A stretch of 64,000 bases of DNA from Melampsora larici-populina 98AG31 (taxonomy: Eukaryota > Basidiomycota > Pucciniomycetes > Pucciniales > Melampsoraceae), in assembly GCF_000204055.1 (NCBI RefSeq), contig NW_006768840.1:161012-225011 (forward strand), in the 5' to 3' direction. Both the position numbers and the translations under genes were made by a program. Of the stretch, positions 54,680-64,000 are shown piece after piece; within the stretch, counting starts at the first letter, position 1; each line of letters begins with the position of its first letter. Under the pieces are notes generated by a model. It saw only the letters and a program-made list of their open reading frames with translations, did not search any database and was not told the DNA's origin.

Positions 54680-57600
54680 CATTGAAACAAGGAATGGCTG
54701 TATAACTTTGGGTTTAGGAACTAACTCAGATGAGAGGTGAAATCAAAGTTGAGTAGAAGGTATACCTTGCAATGAAGCATTTTGCTTGATTGGTGGTCAT
54801 GTCACTGGATATATCACTATAGCTGTGATGTGGTCAGCATATGTATGCCCTCTTTAGCACAGAGGTATTTCACAACTTGAATGAACTTGAGAGGGAAGGT
54901 ATGTAACTTTAGTGGGTGGAACACTTCCTTTCAAAAACTGAAGGGGATACTTTTAAGAAGAAAAGATACATAGATATGTCAAAAGTTTGGTGAGATGAAA
55001 CTGAAAAAAGTAAATGAAGGTTTTGGAAGATTCAAAGAGATGAAAATATTCAGCTACACGATGTGAAATTATAATTTGACTTGCAACCAAATTGTGACTA
55101 ACATATTTTTATTTTAATTCAAATCTTTTATCTTATTTCATAGGGTTTTGATGAAAGTTAAAGTATTGTAGGTTTTTCAAGTGTGAAACCAATGAACAAG
55201 GACTCTGATCACCAACTACCCACTTTAGACTTAGCAGTGATCTTGGTGAGAACTAGGTTAGTGTTGTGTTATATAAAATGCTGAGGATTAGAAATTCAAA
55301 AACAGGGTGGGTGAATTTTCCAACCTTTTCTTTCACCGGTGTTTTCTTTCAACCTGTCTTGTGGTTTAATAATCCTGCGGGTGGGAAATTGCATAAGCTG
55401 GGGGGGTCATATGTAACTTTCCACCTTTTTTTCCATTTTTCCTTGCAAGGGGAAACCAATAGGTGGAAAAAATAGGGTGGAAAATTGCATGCTGAGCCTA
55501 ACAATATTTAATTTTCCCACCACTCAGATTCTTTCCACCAGGCAATGAGTGTAAAACTTGTGTGTAAAATCCCATATGAGCCACCTCAGATTGAAGTTTA
55601 CACCAATTTGCTTCCACCAATGTAGAAAACCATACCTTGTTTTTGCACCCAGACAGAAATTCACAGTGTGATATTGGAATTCCTTGCTTAATCAACCAGT
55701 CCAAAACACCAGTTGCTTTCAAACAACAATTGTTGCTTTTGAAAAATTGCAAGTTGCTTTTCTTCAAAGCCATATAAATCTTGGACTTGCAAAGCAAATG
55801 AAATTTCCCATCTGTCAATTGCAACATGCAAGCAAATGGCCTATCAATCACCCGCATTGCCTTCATCTCACCTCACTTGATCATGATTGTCAATCAGCAT
55901 TTGTTGGAAGGCAGTGGGCCAAATTTGTGAACCAATTGACCTTTATTGGGTTGGATATTATCCAAGAAGTCCAGATAGCCAAAAATCCTCTATTTTGGTG
56001 CTTGGAATGGCCAGAACACGCTAGATAGTTGCTGGATGACACCTTGAGATGAGGCTGCCTGGTTGCAAATTATCAGTGATGATTATGAATTGATGTTTCA
56101 GACAGCCACACAAGAGTTCTCACACTTCTGTCTTATACATATACTGTATGAGTTGCTGTGGGTGGTTTTATATGTTGTAGAGTGTGTAGTGTGCACAACT
56201 GCACCACAGCGCATCACATGACATGTGTGCAGTTTCTTGTAGATAGGTTCTCTATGGCTTGGGGGATACTTCCACATCATCATCTATTGTGGAAGCCAAT
56301 GTCTTAGATTAAGAACTGACATGCTGCTGTCCTATTTGCTGTAAGATTTTGATCACATATTTATAGTCACACATCTGACATTCCACAATTTGTTATTCTA
56401 TACTAATTGATTGATTATTATTAATCAATTTCCCTTTCTGCTTTGTTGTAAAGTTTGCCAGAGAACTCCAAGGGGGATGGAACTGGCAAGCTCTGAAAAC
56501 GCAAGTGCAACATTCCCACACTGCTGTCCCCTCTCAGATTTCACATACACAGAGACTGCTTGCCACAAGACAACATGGCAACTGCCATGTGAAATCTATG
56601 CCAATGTGTGATCTCAATGACCAAACAAGTTAACCCATCTTCCCTCTAAAGCCATACATAGATCAAAACCATACCCAACTCAGATTCTGCCAATGCTCAC
56701 TGACTAAGACTTTTATGACATTTCAGGCTTGAATCATGAGAGGTATCATCCTTTATGAGATTAAGAGCATCACCACCGGGACTTACTAAGAAATACCCCA
56801 TCCAGAGCCTGTATCAAGGGTTACTGACAGGCTCAATGGTGTATGGCCAATCTCCTGTGTCTTTGCAACAAGAGGTGAAAACCTGGGCAGAGTAAAACCA
56901 CAAAAGTGAGGTAGAATACTTTGCCAAGTTTGTCAATGTTGTTGGGATCTTGGAGGACAAAAGGGGACATGTCAGACTAATTTACCCCATAAATTCTGAC
57001 ATTTTGTCCCAATGGGGGGCTAAATGGGTCTTAGTTGGCCAACTATTAATGGTTGGTCAAGTTCAAAATTTGGTTGATGAGGAAACAATACAGGCCTTTT
57101 GATTGGTCTGGTGGTGATGCTATACGAGACCTTGTGCTTCACAAAGACCTTGGTATATCAGATATAATTACCTCCTGCATAAATATTGTATCAAAAGCAA
57201 ATTTGGGTATTGGAATTAGAGTTAGATGTGTGTGATATGTTTTTGAAGGTGGAAGAAATTAAGAATGGCCAACAGTGTCTGTGTGTTTTATTATGCTTGG
57301 GAATGAGCTTGTGCACCATAGTATGTGGCTGAGAAAGTCCTTCATTGGCTGTCTTATGTGGTCATATATGTCCACAAGTGTTGTGCATGGATCATAATCA
57401 TCATGGCTGTGTTGGATTGTGATCATGGCAATGTGTTTGGTGGGTAGCAATTAAGGATGGCCTTTGGTGATGTGATACTTTGGTGTTTTTGGTGGCCAGA
57501 ATGGTTGGTTTGATTGATGTTGTGTGATACTTTGATAGTTTGATTAGCCAGAATAGTAATTATGGTTTGTGTACAGGCTGTGACACAGCAACAACAGCAC

Positions 57601-59461
57601 TCACTCATGCTTGTGCTTGTGTGATTTCCAGTGAACCTGGTTTTAGTTGCAACTTTTCTTAGAGCATCTTCAACATGCCCTGATCTCTAAACCAAATACA
57701 GAGCCAAAAAAATGTGCTTAAAATGTAAAAATAGCTGTATTACATATTCAGCTTCCGGTCTATCCAACGTGCACATGAGGCAAAGGTTTTTGAGATCCTA
57801 CTATCGAAGTCCTTAATTTCTCTGTCTTATTTTCCCTCTTCCCATAGCAATAGTTACCATCCTATTTAGTCTACTTTGGGTCTACACTTATTGCTCTAAG
57901 TTGTTCCTTTCTTCCTTCCTGTTTCAGAACTGTGACCACTCATCCCAATGCAGTGAATGATACTCACAACCACAATCAATCACTAAACCTATGTCTAGAA
58001 AGATTGTTCACTATAAAGAGCTGTAGTTTGTGTGTCCTAGTTGTTTCCTTCACTCAAACTTCACTTCTCTTTACTTGTGCCACCTTTTGACAGGTGCTTA
58101 TCTTTACTTGCTCACTTATTAGTGACTTCAGCTGGGGTGCTTTACTTCATCACTAATATGTGACTCTTTACCAGTCACCTGGCTGTTCCTACTTTATTAC
58201 CTACCCATGCCCAAGATGTCAAACCCAACCCCAATTGATCCACCAATTAGTCCTTGATCACTTGATTGGATAATGATTTTGACAGACATGGTGATAAAGT
58301 CCAATAGTTGTCCAATACTGTCTACTCCAAAAGTTCAGTTGGTCCTTCATTATTGGAGGACCAATTGTGTGAAACCTGTCTTGCTGGAAAATGAGGCTCA
58401 CACGCAGGACCCCAGAGAGCTCCTATCAAGGCACATGATGCAAAAGTTTTTCTACCCTATGTATCCTTCACTGCAGTGTACATTCATGAAAACTTGATAC
58501 AGTCCCTTGCTCCTCCCTTGTTGAGGCCAAGCAAGGAGCAAGAGTATTGGTTGGGAAAAATCTGTCACATTGCAAGCATAAAGACTTAAAAAACATCAAC
58601 TACATATGAATTTCACAGCAATTGTCAGCAAACATAAGGAAATAAAAACTTTTACATCGTGTGCCTCAATAGTAGCTCTCCAGGGTCCTTCACATGCATG
58701 TTGAGCTGTTGATCACTGTTTCAGACCATGCAGAATGGTTGTTTTGTGATCCAGGTCTTGTACTAATTAGAGTATGACAAGTTCAAATACCTTTATGGTG
58801 AAGGTGGTGAAGGCAATTCAGGGGATTCACCTGTCACTGTTGATCATCCACCAAGATCAACTTCATCAGTCAAGAACATGTTGTTTGCCCGTTTCCTAGA
58901 AAAATCAACATAGATACCTGTGAAAAGTATTTGTCACAATTATCATGTCCAATACAACCTCATGGTCAATTACTGATTGATTAAAATCTGGTGTTTTGTT
59001 GTGTATTGGAGCTTGACATGCATTTGCAAGTTTATCTTTTTCCTTGCTATGCAAAGTTGGTTTTCAGTGTTTTTTACTTAAATCAACAAGCTCTGAATTC
59101 TACATCTGGAATCATCTATCCCCATGACTTTATACTTGAACAATCTTGAAGCTCTTCATTTTTGTGAATCTTACATTTTTACTTGTTGTTTCAAAGGATG
59201 TTCATCTTATTTATATCTGGTATAGTAAAGCAGCCATTTGATGAAGAACAATGTTTCATCAAAGCACACAAGGCAATATCAGACAAATGGTGAAATGGTG
59301 ATGTAGCTTGAGTGTCTACTGCTGTGATTGTAATAAGAGGAGAGTCTAAATCAGATCCCAAAGGACAAATGAGCTATGAGGCAAAGCATAGCTTGTTGCT
59401 ATGATTGAAGGAGATCCTAGGAGATCTGATGGATTTACAGTACCCAAAGCAAGTATATACA
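54680..59461. other. 4.8-kb stretch without a convincing gene
   Basis: Frames of 100 to 120 codons occur (for example minus 55866-55498, plus 55684-56028), but they overlap on opposite strands and show no domain, exon structure or start context that supports a gene. Pyrimidine-rich blocks near 55320-55460 and TG-rich sequence near 57240-57600 look repeat-derived. Composition is uniformly A/T-rich, consistent with old, decayed transposons. Confidence 0.4.
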
Positions 59462-59860
59462 CATATATAGTTTCCATATATAGTTTTTTTTTCAGCCGAA
59501 GTATGAATGTACTCAAAGCTGTGTATGGTATTTGTGTTCTTTTGCAACTATACACAGCCTGGGCAAACTATATTTTTGTTTGAAGTTTAGCCATGTGGTG
59601 TTCCCAGCATCTGCAGTACATATGTCCTTCAACCATGAAAAGAAGGCGGATATAAGACATGCACCCTTGCTTGAGCGAGATATTTTGCCGCTGGCCAACA
59701 CGAGCCATGAGGTTGAGGTAAATAAGAAAATAGAAGTATACAAGGGGTCCTCAGAGTCAAAGCTATACACAGCTTTAAGTACCGCACTGTACTGTAATTC
59801 TATTCTTTTCTTTTTTTCCCGGAAAAAGAACAAAAATATATATATGGAGAACTATATATG
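59462..59860. repeat. 399-bp inverted-repeat element (MITE-like)
   Basis: The left end CATATATAGTTTCCATATAT is matched by the right end ATATATGGAGAACTATATATG in inverted orientation. Further in, GTACTCAAAGCTGTGTATGG (59510-59529) pairs with CTATACACAGCTTTAAGTAC (59762-59781). No coding capacity is supported. Confidence 0.62.
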
Positions 59861-60420
59861 AACATCCTCAGTATCACGCGGTTGTGAGGATTAAGACATG
59901 TGACAAGCAGGCATATTATTATCAAATGATGTGAAACTGCCAGCTTAGTCTCGCGGTCAGGCCAGAATATATTCACGGCCCTTCAGGCTTCGACTCGACC
60001 AAGATTCTCATTCATCTCTTACATCCTTTATCAGCAGGTCAAAACCGCATGTGCGTTCCTCTCGCATTCCCCAGCGTTCTTCCTAACAATTGGTGATCTG
60101 ACATTCTTATACACTCGCATCTTCCTTTGTCCTTTGCCCGTAGATCAACTTCCCAACCACTGAACAAAATGGTAGCTACATAGATGTTCCTTTCCTCTTT
60201 AAGTCTGATACTAGCATTTCAGCGGCGGGCGCCGCTGTTGGCAAATCAACCTCAACACACTCAGTTCAGAAAAAACAAAGGCATAACTTGATCACTTGGA
60301 AAAATGAGATTAACCAAATTCTTTTAGCATGCATCTATGAGAAAATCAAACTGGGTTGCACACAGGTCACAAGGGCCTGAAGATAACTTGATTGATTTGT
60401 GATTGCATAACCAATCTAAT
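59861..60420 (+). other. promoter-like stretch with a possible truncated gene start
   Basis: A pyrimidine-rich leader (about 60010-60165) ends in an ATG at 60170 followed at once by GTAGCT, with CATTTCAG at 60215-60222 as a possible acceptor. An ATG|GT intron after a TC-rich leader is usual for highly expressed genes such as ribosomal protein genes in fungi. But the downstream frames end after 20 to 60 codons and match nothing I recognise. Perhaps a captured promoter and first exon. Confidence 0.25.
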
Positions 60421-60764
60421 TTAGCAAATGAACCATTGCTTTAAGTTCCATACAGTAAAATATGGGGTATTATGGGCTTCAAGAATTGGGTGGAAATCAA
60501 GTAAATTTCAAAGTTATTCATATAAAAACTCTGTAGATTGTTGCAAACTAAAAGAGCCTCAACAGTAAGAATGAAAAAGACAGATAAGAGAATGCATCTC
60601 TGGTGTATTGTATTTGATTATTGAGGATAATATCAAAACTCAATAAACACTCAAATGAATTTAATGACATCAATCATTGCATCACAACCTTGTTTTGATC
60701 AGGATAAACTGGCTAAATGATTGAAGATACATAAACATAGATGTATGAATCATTAAGTGACAAG

Positions 60765-61185
60765 GGGGGTTGTTCTGGCCTTTGAAGGGTCCTAGAACCG
60801 TGGGGATTGTCGGGCCTGGGGTCGTTCTGAGAGTCAAAAAACAGTGATTTTCCTTGGGTTCCCCAAGGAAAAATAAAGCTGTGAAAAGCGGACAAAATAC
60901 AAGTTTGGGAGAGGTTGTGCTCAGTGGTATTTGCCAAAGATAACCGGGGACTTGAGGATCCCCGTCATTCCCCAAGGAAACAGTGGCTGATTGGGGCTCA
61001 GGGTATGGGAGCTGGGCTTGATCTCAAAGACAAAAAAAAGCTTGGGGACTTCTGGGATTGGTCCTTGTTCTGACTTTCCAAAAAAAGTTGGTAGCCCGGG
61101 CAGCTCAATCCCCGGCATTTGGGGGTTAGGGCTCATCCTGAGTGTCAATAGCTATTTGGCCTGGGGGGATCCTGATTGTATTTCA
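60765..61185. repeat. degenerate G-rich tandem units
   Basis: Three diverged units share an order of words: TCGTTCTGAGAGTCAAAAA near 60821, GATCTCAAAGACAAAAA near 61019 and CATCCTGAGTGTCAATA near 61133, each preceded by a GGGC/GGGT run. CCTTGGGTTCCCCAAGG (60852-60868) is a near-perfect palindrome. No gene supported. Confidence 0.45.
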
Positions 61186-61945
61186 TATTGCCTATATTAG
61201 ACGGGTCATAAGCATCAAAGGTCCTCAAATCACCATTGATGAGTGTTCATAGGAGGTCTGATCTTTGAGTCCAATCATTGATCCTGAAATCTAGTTCAAC
61301 TTGAACCTTTGGACTGAATGGTATGAAAGGGTCATTCATGGACTGCTTTGTGCATCAAGTATAGGAATTGTCTTACTTGGTTATGTTTAAAAATCACTGA
61401 TTAATTATAATGTGTTTTGGGATTCATCATATCTTATAAGGACTATCATTTAGTTTCAATCGTTCCAGTGCAATTGAACCATAATCTAAAGGCACAAGGC
61501 TTGAAAACCAAACCGTGTTCCGTATGACATGCTGTGCCCTTATGACCTCACAATCAGTCCCTCTTCCATTCTGCACACAGCCACATTGCCTTGAGGCAGG
61601 CTTATCCTGCCCTGATCTGTTTCCAATGCCAAGACAAACCTCTTTAAAACACAAAAATTCATAGTCACTGCTCACTTACCCAACATGTCCGTTTACAAAC
61701 TATCCCATGCCCCAAACCCATCCTGTCATCATCAAAAAAACTCCAGCTGATGCCTACTGCAAGCCAGAATATTATCCCTTATGTGTGTGTCACAACACAT
61801 GCGAGTACATTGTGATTGCTCATTTATGCAACAGGCCTACAACGCTTGGACCTCAGCATCATGATTAAGTAAGCGGTACGTTTTGGCACAGCCCAACATA
61901 CCACAGTGTACTATTTGGCATTATGGTTGCGCCATACCGCTATTT

Positions 61946-62215
61946 GTGACTTGAAAGATCTTCTTTGTAAGTTGAAAGTCATACTTGTAACTCAAAATGT
62001 CTTTTTTGGGACATTAAAATCTTTTTTGTTAGTTGAAAGTCATACTCGTAACTCAAAAAGTATTTTTTGTGACTTGAAAATCATACTTGTAACTTGAAAA
62101 TCATGTTGTCACTTGAATTTGTTTTGCATAAGTCAAAAACCACACTCATGACTTGAAAGATCTCTTTCATAAGTCAAAATCATACTTGTGAATTGGAAAC
62201 CACACTCATAGCTCA
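61946..62215. repeat. degenerate tandem repeat (GTGACTTGAAA type)
   Basis: At least eight imperfect units alternating (G)TRACTTGAAARTCATACT and GTAACTCAAAAnGTnTTTTTTG, spaced about 25 to 35 bases. The first two thirds are well ordered and the end is decayed. Confidence 0.65.
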
Positions 62216-62264
62216 AAAATGAATGTGTAGCTGCCGGAAATGTGGTGCCTACATTGTTTGAAGT

Positions 62265-62355
62265 CTGGGCAGGCGCTAGTTTTCTAGCGCCCACATCTCC
62301 AATCCGCCAAAGCAGAGGTAGGCGCTAGTTCTCTGGTGCCTACATCAATATTTCA
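62265..62355. repeat. hairpin-rich element with repeated AGGCGCTAGTT
   Basis: AGGCGCTAGTTTTCTAGCGCC (62271-62291) and GTAGGCGCTAGTTCTCTGGTGCCTAC (about 62309-62334) are two adjacent hairpins sharing the same stem word. Confidence 0.55.
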
Positions 62356-64000
62356 AGACATAGGCACCAAAATCCAACACCAAATAAATGGATTCAAAAA
62401 TTAAGAATGGCCCTAAACTTGATGAAGATATTTGTTGGATGTGATTTGATTTGATTTCAAAACTTGGAATCAAAAGGGTGATATCTTATTTGAATTTATT
62501 GATGAATGTTTCTGAAGTGTAATAAAGTTCTGGGTGAATCAATTCAGGTTGTCTTAAGGAGGGCAATGATGAGATGGTCATGATTGAAGTTGAGATACCT
62601 GGCAGGTACTTGGAGTTGAAGTAACAGAAGATGGTTTTGAAAGAGCCATGGTAATATAAGAAATGGAGTTTGTTAGTGAGATATTTTGCCTCAGAGTGCG
62701 CTGGCAGGCTAGGCTCTGCATAGCGCAGGGCAGGCGCAGGCAAATTGCGCTCCGCACACGCTTTTCAAGTGGAGCAGTTGCAGTGTTAGTCTTGATCCAA
62801 TTTCACATTAAGTGATGAGATCATGCATATACCCACAAAGCAGAATGTAAGCTGTATACAAATCTTGTGCATAATTTCAACTTCAAGCTGCATTCATCAA
62901 TGGTGCGGGCTGTAAGTGAATCATTTCAACATAATCTTTTAAATGTTCTGATACATAAAGACTGCATTGAGATTTGCGCTTTTTATTGTTTCATGATCTT
63001 GACAATGAGGTGAGAACCATTGATTTGATCAGCTATCTAAAATTCATTTTCTGATTGTCATCAATTTGGTAAGATCATACCATTCAAAGTTTCAAGTTGA
63101 GGACAATCAAAGAAATAACTTTGGCTGTGATTTTGAATGTAGGTCTATTTGAGTTTAGATTACTAAATACGTTTGGAAAATAATTGATTGTACAATAGAT
63201 AGATGTTTGGCAAGAATTTCAACATTGGTATAGCACATCACCTCATAGGAAACTTACTGGTTGGTTGAAACTTGGAACAGAAGATGACAATATATCTATG
63301 TATTTTAATAAAGAAAATCAGTGACTATGTGGTTAAAATCTCAAGACTTTTTGCAATACTAAGCCTTCTGACCTTTTATTTATGTGGTTTTTTCTGAGAA
63401 ACAAATCAATAATTTTTCAGCTGTGAAGTTACCAAATGTGTCTGATCAGATAGAAGTCACAACTTCCCAACTCAAATGACAATAAAATACATCTACTTGA
63501 TATACTTTACATGTGATTCTTTATTCTCAAGCTTTGCCCGACTCTAATGATCTACTAATGACAATGAAAATACATCAAAGCAAAGCAATCAGGAACTGAC
63601 TCCAAAGAACCAAAAGCAGAAGAGTTCAAAGGACAAAAAGAAATTTCTGCTGTTGATCTGTCCCAATCTTTTTTTCTGATCTTTTCAATGATAAGTCAAT
63701 AATTCATTTCATATTGTCAACAAATCTATGGCATAATACCAAGAACAAAGAATATAATTTATCATTTGATAAGTAGTGAATATATGTTTGCATCACAACC
63801 AAGGAGATGTGAACATACTGCATAAGTGACAGTCCAGAATTATTCTGTCACTACCACTCCACAAGGACTACGGCTTGCCAAGATGTTGAAGTGATCTCAC
63901 ATGTTTTGAGTATGGAATTGGGTAAGCGAAAAGACTGTGAACTTTATCAGCAGAAGAAGGAACACTTTAGCATTTGGACATACCTTTATGATTCATCAAG
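62356..64000. other. intergenic to window end, no gene seen
   Basis: A/T-rich with no supported coding region; a short GC-rich patch at 62695-62765 contains repeated GCGCAGG/GCGCTCC words. Confidence 0.4.

Noticed and set aside
54680..59461. Several frames of 60-120 codons
   Set aside because: On opposite overlapping strands, no recognisable protein and no consistent splice structure.
1..64000. CRISPR arrays, operons, bacterial ribosome binding sites, riboswitches
   Set aside because: Intron-rich eukaryotic DNA; no regularly spaced identical repeats with unique spacers were seen.

Overview
This is a eukaryotic, fungal window, most likely from a rust fungus (Pucciniales, Basidiomycota; Melampsora- or Puccinia-like). 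The basis is AT-rich DNA, genes cut by many short introns (44 to about 100 bases, GT..AG), Ser/Asn/His-rich proteins, a small cysteine-rich secreted protein, and dense transposon and MITE content. No bacterial feature, CRISPR array, rRNA or convincing tRNA was seen. One run of 100 Ns lies at 46204-46303. Exon joins were worked out by eye from GT/AG sites and reading phase; no alignments were run.

Layout. 216-3688: two convergent multi-exon genes of unknown function, both ending in coiled-coil segments. 3689-7398: gene-poor, with one short inverted-repeat element. 7404-12550: complete Ty1/copia retrotransposon (minus strand) with identical 313-bp LTRs, a GGCCG target duplication and a primer site matching the anticodon arm of initiator tRNA-Met. 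13162-17360: a doubtful small gene, a nine-exon MATE transporter and a broken gene fragment. 18685-26081: a secreted/membrane DUF7872-like protein and a 1238-residue TPR/coiled-coil protein. 27486-31161: repeats (two copies of one 111-bp foldback MITE, another MITE, a palindrome cluster) around a two-exon secreted cysteine-rich protein, a candidate effector. 32159-36637: a 1334-residue FHA protein carrying a Ki-67/RepoMan-like PP1-docking motif. 38540-42815: two convergent lipid desaturases, a sphingolipid delta-4 desaturase and a cytochrome-b5-fused delta-9 acyl-CoA desaturase. 43809-54003: two different PIF/Harbinger-type DNA transposons about 425 bp apart, each with a DDE transposase and a Myb/SANT-like partner gene in convergent orientation, all four genes damaged; one partner gene is split by a nested MITE. 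54007-64000: about 10 kb without a convincing complete gene, holding MITEs, degenerate repeats and one promoter-like stretch.

Functional themes. The two desaturases act in ER lipid metabolism. The FHA protein looks like a nuclear, phosphatase-recruiting chromatin or mitotic scaffold. The secreted proteins may act at the host interface. The rest records bursts of mobile elements: the copia element is very recent, while the Harbinger pair is decaying.
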